A stretch of 64,000 nt of DNA from Prorocentrum cordatum (GCA_963575745.1 CAUYUJ010012536.1:349448-413447), one strand, 5' to 3'. Counted from the stretch's first letter, positions 40,795-53,560 are shown. Numbers and translations are program-made. Notes: a model not told the origin generated them from the sequence alone.

Positions 40795-41555
40795 AAAGCG
40801 CCGTAACAGTATCCTGGCGAAACCCAGCCATGGGCAATTGTGGGCACCGCAATTGTGCAGATCTTCTTCGGTGAAGCTCCCTGTGGGGCCACGAAGCGCT
40901 GCAGTGGGTGGGGTGGGGGGGCGCATGCGGGCGGTAACACTGGGGCCGTCGGTGGAGCTCACTACGGGGCCACGAAACGCTCTGTACTGGGTGGGGGGGG
41001 GTGCAAGCGGGCGGTATTGCTGCAACCGGCGGTGGAGCTCCCTATGGGGCCACAAAACGCTGTACTGGGAGGGTGGAAATGCCAAATTGGGCGGGCGTGT
41101 GGGGCGCATGCGGGCGGTCCCGCTGGGGGCTTCGGTGGGACTCCCCATGGGGCCACGAAACGCTGTACTGGATGCTACAAAAGCCACATTCGGTGTGTGG
41201 GACGCATGCGGACGGTGCAACCAGGGGGGGGTGAAAATATCAAATTGAATGTGCGGGCGGTCCCACTGGGAGCTTTGGTGGAGCTCCGTATGGACCCACG
41301 AAGCGATGTACTGGGCGGGTGGAAATGCCAACTTGGGTGTTTCGGGACGCGTGCGGACGGTCCCACTGGGGGCTTCGGTGGAGCTCCCCATGGGGTCACG
41401 TAGCGCTGTACATTGGGCTTTCGGAGCGCATGCGGACGACGGCACTGGGGCCTTCAGTGGAGCTCCCAATGGGGCCACGGAGCGTTGAATTGGGTGGGTG
41501 AAATTGCCGAAGTGAATGTTTCGGGGCGCATGAAGCGCTGTACTGGGTGGGTGAA
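40795..41555 (+). repeat. Family J satellite, diverged array
   Basis: Seven or so units containing GGGGCCACGAAACG and GGTGGAGCTCCC. A head segment (CCTGGCGAAACCCAGCCATG, CAATTGTG, TCTTCGGTG) also precedes the array at 56822. It directly abuts the 3' side of LINE-C. Confidence 0.85.
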
Positions 41556-41559
41556 ACGC

Positions 41560-44500
41560 AGGGAGGAGGGGGAGGAGGGATGGGAGGGAGGAGCCAGCTC
41601 CTTCAGGAGACTCTCGGGCTGGTCGGGGCGGGTGCGCGGGGCAGGCACGCCTGAGATGGGCCATCGCGACGGAGGAGACAAACCTGCGGGAGGAGGCGGC
41701 CGCAGCGGCTGCGCGCTTCGCAACGCGGCGCTGAGAAATCGACACCAGCACACGTTGGACCTCCCGATCCGGCGAGCGACAGACTGACGCAGCGGCAACA
41801 CTCAAACGATCATCCGTGAGCAAGGCAGACTCGGCCTGGGCGGCTAAGTCAAAAGCCCTCTCGCACACGTCGGTGTCGATCTGACACGTCGGGGCCCGGG
41901 AATCGGCGAGGCCATCGGCAACGGCATTGATGAACATGGCCCCTGGCGGAACACTGGCCGAACACCCGTTGAACCTTGATTCATCTTCAGCCAGGTGCGA
42001 AGGGAAATGCTGGAGATCAAAGGCCCCAGTCATTGAGTGGAGCAAAAAGAATAATTCGTGCCACAGGCCAGCGCGCTCTGATGTGAAAAAGTGGAACTCT
42101 ACTTTAGCCAAAGATCGTAAATTATGAATGTGATCACACCACGCAAACAAGTCCGAAGCCAGGTCGGCAGCCCCAACACATTCCGCAATCGCCACCGACT
42201 CGACCCTCGGCACAGACTAGGACTGTCGACCAGCCCCGGGCACCCGGACCCCCACTCGAGGCCATTCAGGCTCTCGGGATTCGGACGCGCAAAGGCCCAA
42301 GACACCCGCCGAAACGGGGAACATGTAAGCAATTTGCCCCCCGACCCGTCAATCCCGCATGCACCTCCGGGGCGGGGTTGGCTCTCCGGATGCCAGACCC
42401 AAAAGTGGCCCCTGGAGGAAGGGGGCGGAGGAAGCTTCCACCAGGAGAGAGGGGCCACACCGCGGCAGCAGAACACAGGACAGCTTTCCAGCCCTTGAAT
42501 CGCCTCGCGGATCAGGTGGCTGGTGGCAACAACTTCGGGCGGGGGGGGGGGGCGGACATCCTCCTGGTTGAGCCCGTGCTGTATCATGCGAGTTACACTG
42601 ACAGCACCAGAAACGATGACCACTGGTCTCGGTTGCAGCCTTGCACCTCTGACAGACCGGGCGGGGCGGTAGCCAGCTTCAAGCCGTCTCTGCCCAGTCC
42701 AAAAGCCTCCGCACGCTATCAAACGAACCATGCTGGCACGGGCGAGTGCTTCAGCAGACGCAAGCTGTTGGGCAAGCGGAAAATGTTGCCATCATAACTG
42801 AGATTCAAAGCCTGCTCCATCCAGGTGTTTGGCTGCCCTCTGCCAGGCACAGGCTTCAACGCTGGCCTCCAGAGCGCCCAGGAGGCAAGAGGGGGGAGCC
42901 GTCCAAGCATCCTGGAGGGCCCATTCGTCATGGCGAGGCTCCACCAGTCGCGAAATGGACGGGCAACTCCAGCCGAAGTCCACGATGGATGCTTGAAACG
43001 CACCTAGAGGCTCCCAAACTACATGCCGCTTGTTTTCTTCGCACGTTCAAGAGAAGCCGACCACTGCGCATCAATCCGTGCACACGACAAATAAAGCATA
43101 GAGGCCTCGGTGGATGTCCTCACTAGCCGCGAAATCTTGAGAACCGCTCGGGGGCGCGACTGGCCCCCATAATGGCGTCGCGCCGGAGATCCCCGGCAGC
43201 CTGGGCCTGGCCAAGCCGAGGAGTTCCATCCCTGGCATCCGAAGCCCAGCCGGCGGACATATGGTGATGGGGGCCATCTTATCGTACTGGGGCGAAGGGC
43301 CACTGGGAAGGAGACGCTGATCGAGTATCCAGAAATTGGCAGGCGAAAGTAACTGTTGCCCACCCACTACCTGAGGCAAAGTCCCAGGGCGGCCTTGTCA
43401 GTGACATCCAGCGGACAAACCTATGAGGATTCGCGCGTGACACCGCCTTGCCGCAGCCCGCCAGGATCCCGCCCCCAGGAAGAAGGCCTGGATGGACTTG
43501 TTGCTGCAGGGTCAGAATCCACGGCGCTAGGCTGACGCCCGGGGCTAAGACGAAGGGGAAGAGGGGGCAGCGGAGGTCGGAGGAGGCTTGGGCAAGATCA
43601 CCCAGGCTTACCGGATCGTAAAACTTCCAGGTGTCCAGAAGACCACCAGCAACGCCAACTCCGCCGAGCAATGCTGATTCGGGCTCAAGTTCATCGAGGC
43701 ATCCTGCACGTTCAGCAAGCGACCTGACAGCGCTGTCCCACAGTTCACGGGCATCGCGATCCCAAGCCCGCGCCCCTGGCTTACGGATCCTCAACAGTAG
43801 CGCGTAACCGAAGCTCAAGAGAGCAGTGGGCCTCAAGCCTCCATCCTCCTTATAAGGAGGGCGAAGATGTTGAGGAGCTCCTGGAGAGGGACCGTCGCCC
43901 CCTTTTCATTGCACGACAACAGATTAGCCAAAGCCTCGACGGCCGCCGAAGGCGTCCGCTCCCGTGCCGCGACGGTCAGGCATCGTCTTCAAGGCCGCTC
44001 TCACCTGGGAGGCTGCGATGGGCGCGGACAGTGGCGTGGATCGGGCAGCAACGCTCCAGGTCGCCAAATCTTCCAAGGATTGGGTCCTGGAGTGCGGACT
44101 CCAGATAGCACCCCATGCCTCCGACTCGACAGCCAGGAGATCACTGGTCTTGAAAAGTCAGGTCGGGTTTCGGCCCGACGGGACCTACTCGGGGCTTCAG
44201 CAGCCGATCGGCCGCATGGGCTGAGCCCGCGTGGGCCTCCAAGAGCCGCGCCGTCCACCGCGACCGAGCCCGCGAAGCCGCCCTCTTGGCTGCCCTCTCC
44301 GCCCCGGACTGGGCGCCTGCCTGCGACCGTGGAAAACTTTCGGCAGACAGCAAGGCTCACCGGCTCAACCAGTCAGTCCATATCCCATCTGCGGCCGCCC
44401 CCCCTTCGCCCCCAGGAACCAAAGCCTCGGAAAAGGAAAAAGGTCACGCGCCCCACTCAACAGAGCCAACTCCGAAGCACGCTTCGGAAAAAAAACGGGC

Positions 44501-46310
44501 GCAGCCTCGTCGGGGTCATTGTCAGGATCGCGCAGGCGCAGAATGTGCAAACCAAAACCTAAAATGCCTATCAGCTCAAGGGGGGCCCTACGGGGCTCTT
44601 GGGCACAGTCGGCACGCAATGGATGCGATGCTGCAGGCAGCGGCCCACGTACCTTTTTCCCAACCAGCGCCAGGAACGCCCCTCCTCCAACTCTGCGCGA
44701 GCTCAAGCACCAGAGCCCGCGCGCTGAGCTCTTGACCGAGCCGCAGCGCTACGCGCGGCGAGTTGTGCTGCGAAATCGCAGACCTGGCAGCGTTGAAATT
44801 AGCCTGGAAACGATGGGGCCGCTCAGCCCTCAGCAAGCGGGCCTGCTCCATGGCGTCGCCCCAGCTGAAGTTAACCACGCCGTCGGGGTTCACCGTCAAA
44901 TCCTGGGTTCGAGGGGGGGGGGGGGGGGGGGGCATCTTCCAACCGCGGATAGAGCAAAGCCTCGATGCAATCATGTACTTCAGCGCCATGCCCGACGGAC
45001 CTGCCTGATCAAGGCCCTGTTGGAACTTGACAGCCTGGGCATAACCGGCGTTCACCAGGGCGCGTTTAGTTTTGCTCGCGGCGCACCGCCCTCTGGAAAT
45101 GGCGACAATCATCTCATCACTTGGCACCTCGGCCAACCCGAGCTCCCTCATGGAGCCAGTGGACGCCAAATCAAGCAGCTCCGGCTGCCAATTACCGACC
45201 AGAAGCATGCGCCCACACACGCACACATGCATCAGGCGGGCCCCGATCTCAGACAACAAGCGAAGGGTGCGCGAGAAACAAGTCGGCCTCACACCAGAAA
45301 TCAAGTATATCGGTACCCGCGTCACCGTCACGCATGAGGCGAAGGGTCGCAACGCATCGTCGAACACAGCTGCTGGACCGCCAACCGTCAGCCGCCTCTA
45401 AGTACAGGGAAGACAGACCCATATGCTTCCGCGCCAAGATCAACGCCCCTGCACTAGAGTCGTCAGCATCCGTGGAGTAGGCCTCTCCACCAACATGGCA
45501 CCAGCCCAACGTCTCGAGCATTTCTTGGGATTTGGAGCCACGCGTGCGCGTCTCCAGAAAACAAACAGATCTGATGTGCAATCCTTCAACCGCTTCTCAG
45601 CCTCGGGGCCCCAAGCACTAATGTTGTCACATGTGAGAGTGATGCCATCACCAAGAACGTTGCGCACCTTTTCGGCGCGCAGCTGCAGCACCCTCGTCCT
45701 TGGCAGCAGTGTTGGCCAAACGGGCCTTGGCCGCCTCCAGGGCCGCCGCCTTGCGCTTCTGCGTTTCGTCGAGGTCCTCCCCAAGTACGGGCGTCGCCTG
45801 CGCCGCGCCAGCGGCTGCCTGCGAAGGCACCGCATTGGAGGGGAGGACAGCAGGTCCTGGCGGCGGGTTCCCGCCGAGCCCGTGCCAGGAGCGGGCGCGG
45901 AAGGTGCCTCTGGCTGCACCTGCGCCTCTCCTGACCCCGCCATTACCTGGCCATCCGCGCCAGTACGACGTTTTTTGGCCAACATCTCCGTCTGCTTACT
46001 GTACTCCGCCTGGGCCTTCTGAGCCTCCTCCCTAACCGACTCCAAGGCCTTCCTGAGCAGCTCTGCGCGATTCTTCTTTGTGGGTGTCGGCCCAGCCGGC
46101 GAACTCCAGGCCGGAAAGTCGGACTTGATTGGACTGGACACCCGAGAGGACACATGACTCGTCCGAAGGTGACGCGGCCTCCAAAATATCAACGGACACG
46201 CGCGTTGCATAGGCCGGGACTGGCAGGACACATGGGCACCCTCGATTTGGCACGGTCGACCTACCAATGAGGGTCGACGGCGTTTTCTTGCCTGCCACGC
46301 GGAATTCACC
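41560..46310 (-). pseudogene. LINE-C: decayed full-length non-LTR retrotransposon
   Basis: Read from 46310 leftwards, pieces of one LINE appear in order but in different frames. An N-terminal charged helical segment (ELLRKALESVREEAQ) is followed by an endonuclease start (ITLTCDNISAWGPEAEKRL at about 45630) and a VGNWQPE segment like the endonuclease DxN motif (about 45190). The reverse transcriptase has LDTWKFYD and GGGILAGCGKA (43836-43279). RNase H starts at CGIDGSGG (about 42365) and ends at AMFINAVADGLAD (about 41935). At least three frameshifts separate these, so it is inactive. It differs in sequence from LINE-A. The 3' side ends at short GGAGGAGGG sequence (41570-41590), TCC-like on the LINE strand. 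Confidence 0.8.
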
Positions 46311-46689
46311 CAGTCCCTGAAAAATGAAAAGGGTCGTCGTCGTCGAACGATGGGAATGGCAGTCCGCCGTCCTCAACTCAATTGGCACTCTTATACCTGC
46401 TATATACACAATGCAACAGCAGACATATAAGAAAGCCAAAATCACAAGATCACAACATCAAACAAGAAACACCCCCCCCCCAGGCCAATTGAACAGGATC
46501 TGCAAAAGGACAGGGGGGTGGAGAAGGATGGAGCACTATCCACCACTACTTCGCCCACGTCGAGCCCCACGGGCTCGGGGTCGGGTCCGGCCGAGCCGGG
46601 TCGGCGAGATCCCCCCCCCGCCCTCGCGGGGGTGCCGCGCGCGGCCCCCCGCGCGGACGTGCGCTCGCGGCCCGCGAGCGGCCGCTCAG

Positions 46690-47020
46690 CGGAGGGGGTC
46701 GCTGCCTCCTCTTCCTTCTCCTCCTCCTCCTCCTCCTCCTCCTCCTCCTCCTCCTCCTCTTCCTCCTGGTCCTCCTCTCGCTCCTCCTCGTCCTCCTCCT
46801 CCTCCTCCTGCTCCTCCTCCCCTGCTCCTCCTCCTCCTGCTCCTCCTCTGCTGTTCCTCCTCCTCCTGCTCCTCCTCCTCCCCCTTTTCCTCCTCCTCCT
46901 CCTCCTCCGCCTCCTCCCCCTGCTCCTCCGACCCCTCCTCCTCCGACCCCTCCTACTTATCCTTCCTTTCTCCACGCTCCTTCCCCTCCTCCACATACCC
47001 TCCTCCACCTCCTCCTCCCT
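46690..47020 (+). repeat. (CTC)n tract
   Basis: CTC/TCC repeat with CTG and GTC interruptions; low-complexity frames on both strands. Confidence 0.95.
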
Positions 47021-48090
47021 AGCTGCCTCATTCCGAGACCCTTTCCCGCCCCCCATGAGCATCACGTGAGACACGGCCCCAAGGGCCCTGTGAAATAGTT
47101 ACGGGCACAGGAGAGGCTGGTTCTTGCAATACTCACGACGTGCCACAGTCAGAACGATTCGTTAGGATGACGATTGGCGAGGATGCAAGCCACAAGGGCA
47201 GGGCACCAACCCGCTCACCAAGGGCACCGTGCTCCTGAACTATGACAGCCTTCGTCCGCGCGTTGGCCGTCCAAGACGGACTGCGCTCGACGGTCAAATA
47301 TGAGACCCTCGGTGGAGACACTGTAATGTAAGTCAGGAGCAGTTTTCCGTGGCATAAGCACCTCCCTGAACTAGAAAGCAACATCACTCACAAACCGCGG
47401 GTGTGGTCTGCCGCCTAATTGTAAGATCCTGCCGCTGTGTTGGAGCACAACTGGCCCACAAACCCAAACCCCCAAGTGCAGTGCAGGCGCCGTTTCGGGA
47501 AACTAACTTGAGCCTTATTGGGCATATGTGCGGGCGGCGGGTACTACTGCTAAGTGGTACAGCCCAAGCTACTGTCACGGCCACTGCTGTTGCTACTGCT
47601 ACTGCGCTATTGCGCTACTTCGGCCACTGCCAGCCACGCTCATTCTCATGCTTTCGCGACCGGCACTGGCGCAAGTGCTGACTCAAACAATCACACTGCC
47701 ACTGGCGTTCGTATTAGCACTTGCCTTGCCACTGGCGCTGGCACGGGCAATGCTGCTCCGACTGGTGCTGGACCCACTGCTACGGCTGCTGCTGCAATTT
47801 TGTTGAAGGGCTTCTGTTCCGCCATCTCATGCTGGCCCGGGGCGGCTGGGAAGAAGAGCGCAGTCGAACGTTCCACCGATCGACACCACGAGCAATCACG
47901 ATGACAACAGGCAACAACCATTGAATTCTACTCTTACCCGCCACCGAGCCCCTAGGCACGAAGTGGAGTGTCCTCAGGTTCCATCGAGCCCTCGACGTTA
48001 CAATACTGTCATGCTCTTCAAGGGTTCCCCGGCCAGGAGTGCTGGAAGCTCTTGGGCGCTGTTGGGGCTTGTCGCGTGACAACGCGTGAT
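47021..48090. other. Intergenic, no gene recognised
   Basis: Includes imperfect GCTACTGCTACTGC repeats (47580-47620) and CACTGGCGCTGGC words (47640-47780). Confidence 0.45.
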
Positions 48091-48094
48091 TTGT

Positions 48095-48960
48095 CCGGAG
48101 GCAGGATGGCCCCAAGACGGGCCAAGAGAGTGCCAAAGAGGCCCCCCAGACGGTCCATGAGGGCTCCGAGTCGCCCAAAAAGACCGCTCCAAGACGCCAG
48201 AGGCTGCCTGAAGACTACCCAAGAGGCCCCCTAGACGCCCCAAGAGAGCCCCAATAGAACACCGATGCCAAAATCATGGATTTCAGGCTGTAAGATATCT
48301 TAGCGTTTTCGCTTGGTCAAGCCTTCGATACTTCAAAACAGCCCCGAGTGCCCCGAAGATCGGTTTAAGAGACGGCCCAGAGGGACCCATGAGGGCCCCA
48401 AAACGGCCTAAAAGGACCGCGATACGGCCCAAGAGGCCCCCAAGACGGCCCCAGAGGGCCCCAAAGAGGGAAAACTCGATCTGGCATTTCGAGGCCACCG
48501 CCCCAAGACACCCGCGAGAATGCCAGCAGGCCAACGAGGACCCCCAACCCGGAAAGCCCCGGAATCAACCAGATCATGCCCCAGGAGGCCCCAAGACAAG
48601 ATCGGCTGCAAGACGCTTCCGACAGGCCTCTCGAGACATCCCGAAAGGAATCCAGTAGGCCTCTGACCTGCAATCCAGGAGCGGTGGCGGGATAGGCCAA
48701 AGGACACTAGTTCCGCCGCCCCAAATCGGTTCATAGAGGCCCTGAAGGCGGCTTCCGCAGGCGTCACCAGGCGGACCAGGAACGCCCTAAGACTGCCACG
48801 GAGGCCCCCCAGAAGCCCCCAAAGCTCCTAAGAGGCCGAAGGGGGCCCCAAAGATGCCCCTACGAGGCCCCCAAGAAGCTCCCGGGAGGCGCCGAAAATG
48901 CCCCCCAGAGGCGGCGATCCCAAAAATCACGGGGTGGCGGCGATTCGCCGTAGGCGTCTT
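48095..48960 (-). repeat. Family D array, copy 3
   Basis: GGCCCCAAGA-like units, a T-rich linker (48274-48330), a block shared with 8280-8320, and the terminal block read on the minus strand as ATCGAAGACGCCTACGGCGA (about 48933-48960). Confidence 0.7.
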
Positions 48961-49047
48961 CGATCCGCCAGCCCCTTTTGGTCTGTCCACAACGGTGGCA
49001 TTTCAATTGTGTGCCTGCTGTTGCCCTTCCCCAGAAAGTTCCCGATG

Positions 49048-49268
49048 TTGAGCAGGGACCGACCGTCACGGCATTCCAATAGGCCTACCACAACATGCTC
49101 TTACAACTCAAACATGTTATCATAACAAAAACAATGTTCTTAGACGTGTTGTATTGAAACGGTCGCAGCCAGAAATGTTCTACGAATACCTTGTGGGAAC
49201 CACAAAATGTTTTTAGAATATTGTCTGGTAGGCCTAAAGGCACGCCAAGACGCTTCACCACTACTTTA
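49048..49268 (+). mobile_element. Family B element, copy 3
   Basis: 221 bp, starts TTGAGCAGGGACCGACC and ends CGCTTCACCACTACTTTA. More diverged than the other copies, and no target duplication is visible. Confidence 0.75.
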
Positions 49269-49329
49269 AAAAATACCGGTGGGGCCTCGGCAAAGCCGCT
49301 GGCAACGCGCACAAAAGGTGCACCCCACC

Positions 49330-50645
49330 GGCTTCCGCGACCAAGAGGGAGCCCCGATGGCCCGAGGCAGCCTAGCAAGTCTGAGATGGCTCCAGGATGG
49401 CCCAAGAGGCCCCCAAGAGCCCTCCCAGACGGTCGCAAACGCCTCCAAGAAGACCTCCAGGAGGCACGACGATGAGAAAATCGAAGATTGCGCAATGGAT
49501 TGTTTCTATAGGTTTGGGCCTTTGCTCCTTTTCGGGCCTCTGGCGGCCCAAGGCAGCCCAATAAGTCCCCCCGACGGCACCTCGACAGCCCAAAAAGCCC
49601 CCGAGGCGGCCCAACAGGTCACAGAACCGCTCCAAAGATGGTTCCAAGAGGGCCGAAGAAACCTCCAAGACACGCAAGATGGCCTCCAAGACGCCTCGAA
49701 AACGGCTTGAAACAACTAAACTGATACCAAGACGGCCCCAAATTGCCAAAGATGGCCTAATATGGAAAAAGAGGCCTCCAAGAGGACTCCAGGACGATCC
49801 AAGAAACCTCCAGGGGAGCCTCCAGGCGGGCCGCAGAAGACAAAATGGCAGATTCCCAAAAAAGGTTGGAAGGATTTTCGGGCTCCCTCCTGTTCGGGCC
49901 CCCGAGATACACCCTAAGCCCAACACAGCTTCAACCATGTCGACCCAAAGAGGACACCGAGATGGCCCAAGAGACTTCCAAGACGCCCGAGACGACCTCC
50001 AGGACGCCTCCAAGACGGCACAGATGACACCAAGACGGCCCAGTATTGGCCTTAGAGGCCCCCTGAGAAGCTGCCAAGACTGTTGAGGATCCGGAAATGC
50101 CCTATTGCTGATGCCCCGTATGTGTTTGGGAGAACTGTTGGCGTTTGCTCATCTTCAGGCGTCCGGCCGCATGCGACGGCCCAAGAAGAAGCGCCCCAAA
50201 AAACGCAGCGAGGCCCCCAGGACGGCGCCCAAAGGCATGGAGGCCCCATAGAGGGGGCCATGGAGCTCCCCCAATATCCCAAGAGGCCCCAAGAGGCCCC
50301 CAAGAGGCCCTCAACAGCCCCCAAGAGGTCCCTAGCAAGCCTGAGGAGGCCCTAAGAGGCCCCCAAGAGGCCTCCTCTTCTGCCTTTCCTCCTCCTGCCC
50401 CTCCTCCTCCGCCTTCCCCTCCTCCTCCTCCCCCTCCTCTTCATCCTCCTCCCCCTGCGCCTCCCCCTACTCATCCTCTCTTTGTCATCCTCCCCAAAAT
50501 GCTCCCTCAAGGGTTCCACGACGGCTGGGGGAACACGTAGAGCAATAGTTTGGCGATGATTCGGCCCAACGTTTGGCCATATCGGCGGTTCCAGAGCGCA
50601 GGGGGCGAGAGGCGGTCGTTCGCCGCAGGCGTCTTCGATACTACA
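49330..50645 (-). repeat. Family D arrays, copy 4
   Basis: Several blocks of GGCCCCAAGA-like units with T-rich linkers about every 380-400 bases (49470, 49855), a C/T tract (50393-50480), and the terminal block ATCGAAGACGCCTGCGGCGA on the minus strand (50613-50640). Confidence 0.7.
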
Positions 50646-51001
50646 GCAATGTTGAGATAATTATAAAAAACACCTCCTGCATCTGCACCCCCTGAAGTAA
50701 GCGCTTGCGGCCACTGCAGTGCACGGCCTGGCAGGAATGCGAAGTACCCGCCCGGCCCGCCCTCAGCTTGGCTGCGCGGGCAAAAAGGGGCGGGAAAACA
50801 TAGGGAATTGCGGGATACGTGCGCCGAGAAGTGGCGCGGGCACCAAACTGAACACACGCGCTGCACTTCGGCAAAGGCATTTCGCAAGCATTTGTTCGAC
50901 CATGCCCAAGGACCCCCCGATTTGCACATCGGCTTCACTTGCAGAGAAAAAAACATGGCTGCAACACAAGGTGCGGGCGACACTCCACCGCCAGGAGGCT
51001 C
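50646..51001. other. Downstream of the ARM-repeat gene
   Basis: Presumed 3' UTR or intergenic sequence; no domain or polyadenylation signal recognised. Confidence 0.4.
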
Positions 51002-52765
51002 TCAACGGGAATGCCGCGAATACCTCGCGGCCCTGGTCTCGGAAAGTTTATTCCGCGCCTCCCTCGCCTTTTTGCCTGTGCTGGTTTCCCCCTCCTTCTT
51101 GAGCAGGGACCGGCCGTCCCGGCATTCCTATAGGCCTACCACGACACGTTCATAGAACTAACAAAGGCAGCGTTCTTAGAACATACCCCCGATGCGTTCA
51201 AACAAGACGGTCTCGGCCAGAGATGTTCAAAGAACATTTCGCGCAGACCACAAGCGGCTCTAGAACATGGCTTGGTGGGCCTATAGGCAAGCCAGGACGC
51301 TTCGCCACTGCTCGACCTTCTCGGCCGTCTTCGACAACAGCTTCACTGCCTGCGCGACCGCCTCAGGACAACCGACCTCGCCGAGGGACACGATCGCGTC
51401 GACCGCGCCCGCGCGGACAGACTTGGACGTGTCCTCGGCCAGGTGCGGGAGCAGCTTGGCCAGCGCCGTGTCGACCACCGTCGGGCAGTCAGCTTGGCCC
51501 AAGGAGGCGAGTGGCTCGCAGACGGCCGTGCGGACTTCTGCGTTCTTGTTCTTGCTCAGAACCTGGAGCACCTCCATCGCCTTCTCGACCGCCGCGGTGC
51601 CGCCGGCCAGAATGACGGCGGCGAGCGGCTTGCACGCGGCCTGACACACTCTCGTGCTTTTGTCCCTGGCCAGCTGCGTCAGCACCTCCATCGCCTTCTC
51701 GACTAACTCGAGGCCACCAGCCTTGGCGAGGGCGGACAACGGCTCGCACGCGGCCTCGCGGACATCCGCGTTCTTGTGTTTGACCAAACCCGCTTCCAAG
51801 TCCACCGCCTTCCTGACAACCTCGGGGCCGCCAGCCAGAATGAGGGCGGCAAGCGGCTTGCACGAGGCCTGGCATACTGTCGCGGTCTTGTCTTTAGCCA
51901 GCAGCTGCTCGAGCACCTCCATGCCCTTCCTGGCCACGTCGGGGTCGCCAGCCTTGGCGACGGCGGCGAGGAGGGTGCACGCTGCCCGGCGGACAAGCTC
52001 GCATTTGTCGGTGGCCAGCTGCGGGAGCACCTCCATCGCCTTCGCGTTCACCTGGAGGTTGCCAGCCTCGGCGAGGGCGGCGAGCCTCTCGATCCCAGCC
52101 CTGCTCACCTCGGCTGGCTTCGCGTACTTGGCCACCTCCGACGGATCGGCGCCCGACGAGGCGCCCCTGGCCACCTCCAATAATAGCTTCCACGCATCCC
52201 CGGACACCTCGGGGCCTCCTGCCACAGCCAGGGCTGCGAGCTGCGTGCACGCGACCCCGCAGACGTTCCTGTCTTTGGCCAGCTGCTGGAGCACCTTCAT
52301 CGCGCTGCCGACCACCTGGGGGCCGCCGGCCAAGCCGAGGGCGGCGAGCTGCTCGCACGCGGCCCAGCGGACCTCCACATTCTCGTCCCTGGACAGGTCT
52401 GGAAGCAGCTCCATCGTTTGCCTAAGCACCTCGGGGCTGCCAGTCAAAGCAAGCTTGACGAGCTGCTTGCACGCGGCCTGACGGTGAGACGTGTCGCCAT
52501 CCTTGCACAGCTTTGCTAGCAGTTCCATCGCCATCGCGACCGCCTCTTGGCCGCCAGGCAAGGCGAGGGCGACAAATTTCTCGAGATTGTCGTTGAATGT
52601 CCGCCACCATGCCCTTGGCACGTCAGGGCCTGAATAGAATGCCAGCCATGTCTCTGGAAAGGGTTCTGTAATGTTTCTCTCGCACCCACGCCGTCGCCCG
52701 TGCCCCCAGGAGATCGCCCGCCCGCAACAAAACATACAGCCGACGCTGCCCCAACAGAAATCCAA
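51002..52765 (-). CDS. ARM/HEAT-repeat protein
   Basis: Exon 52765-51317 and terminal exon 51094-51002, with a GT-AG phase-0 intron (51095-51316, 222 bases) made of a family B element plus its CCTTC target duplication. If the element were retained, the frame would end inside it at 51281. About ten to eleven repeats of roughly 41 residues are visible, with consensus AACxxLAALxxAGGPEVV...AMEVLxQLAKDK, typical of armadillo/HEAT helices forming a curved protein-binding solenoid. The N-terminal 50 residues (TEPFPETWLAFYSGPDVP) are non-repetitive. The short last exon is basic (TGKKAREARNKLSETRAARY). The start at 52765 is the first ATG in the open frame; the real 5' end could be another exon. Binding partner and role are unknown. 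Confidence 0.82.
51099..51315 (+). mobile_element. Family B element, copy 4: candidate introner in the ARM gene
   Basis: 217 bp, starts TTGAGCAGGGACCGGCC and ends TTCGCCACTGCTCGA. Flanked by perfect CCTTC duplications (51094-51098, 51316-51320). On the gene strand the donor G comes from the duplication and the T from the element, giving a canonical GT...AAG intron. Confidence 0.85.
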
Positions 52766-53277
52766 AGTTCAGAGCCTAGGAGACGGCCGCCATACGACCA
52801 GTCAGCAAACGCTCAGAGCAGCCCCAAGAGGCCGCACGAAGCACGCACGAGGCGCCAAAGGAGCCCTTCAACAAACCAATCGGCGGTCAGACGCATTGAA
52901 CATACAACGAATAATATGTGTGTGTCGCACTTTCGACGCCCTTCGGATTGTCACGAGCCCCGGAAGGTCTGAGAGAGCCAAGAGAACACAATCGAAGGTA
53001 CCCAAACTGCACAAGCAAAACCTCGATATTGCCCCTTCATCGCTCCCAAAAACCGCTGAGGACAACCACAAAGGCCCCAAGAGAGCTCCACGACGGCATC
53101 GAGCCCGCTGCGGGAAAACTCGCTTGAACCATCGTGCCCACGACGGCCCCAACAGGCTCACAAGGTACCCGACAGGCCACAGCAAGGCATCCAAAAACCC
53201 CAGGTGGGATCCAAGAAACCCGGAAGGCTTTTTCAGCAGAGATGGGGGTGGGGGAGTAGAGAGTAGAGCAACACATA
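52766..53277 (-). repeat. Upstream of the ARM gene; short family D-like array
   Basis: GGCCCCAAGAG-like units at about 52800-52870 and 53060-53230. No exon recognised. Confidence 0.5.
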
Positions 53278-53445
53278 ACTGCATCAACCGAAACTTTTGA
53301 CAGTCCGCGCGGGTTTCTTGGATGCGCGCTGAATCCCCCCCCCCGCGCGTGGAGCGCGCCAGGGGCGGCGCTGGGGCCCAGCGCGGAATCAAGACATCCG
53401 CGAGGACCGTCGGACGTTCATGTTCATACCGGTCTTCGTTCTTCG
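53278..53445. mobile_element. Family F element, copy 3
   Basis: Left CAGTCCGCGCGGGTTTCTTG, right CAAGACATCCGCGAGGACCG; interior GTGGAGCGCGCCAGGGGCGG. Inverted ends are imperfect. Confidence 0.65.
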
Positions 53446-53560
53446 GGGGAGGCGGGGGAGGAGAAGGAGGAGGAGGAGGAGGAGGAGGAAGAGGAGGAGG
53501 AGGAGGAGGAAAAGGAGGAGGACGAGGAGGAGGAGGAGAAAACGGAGAAACAGGGCCAAA
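53446..53560 (+). repeat. (GGA)n tract
   Basis: GGAGGAGG repeat with GAA interruptions. Confidence 0.9.

Noticed and set aside
43867-45480. Plus-strand open frames up to 368 codons
   Set aside because: Antisense shadows of LINE-C in GC-rich sequence, without domains.
42731-46309. Several separate hypothetical genes on the minus strand
   Set aside because: Their order and motifs (endonuclease, reverse transcriptase, RNase H) show they are pieces of one decayed LINE.
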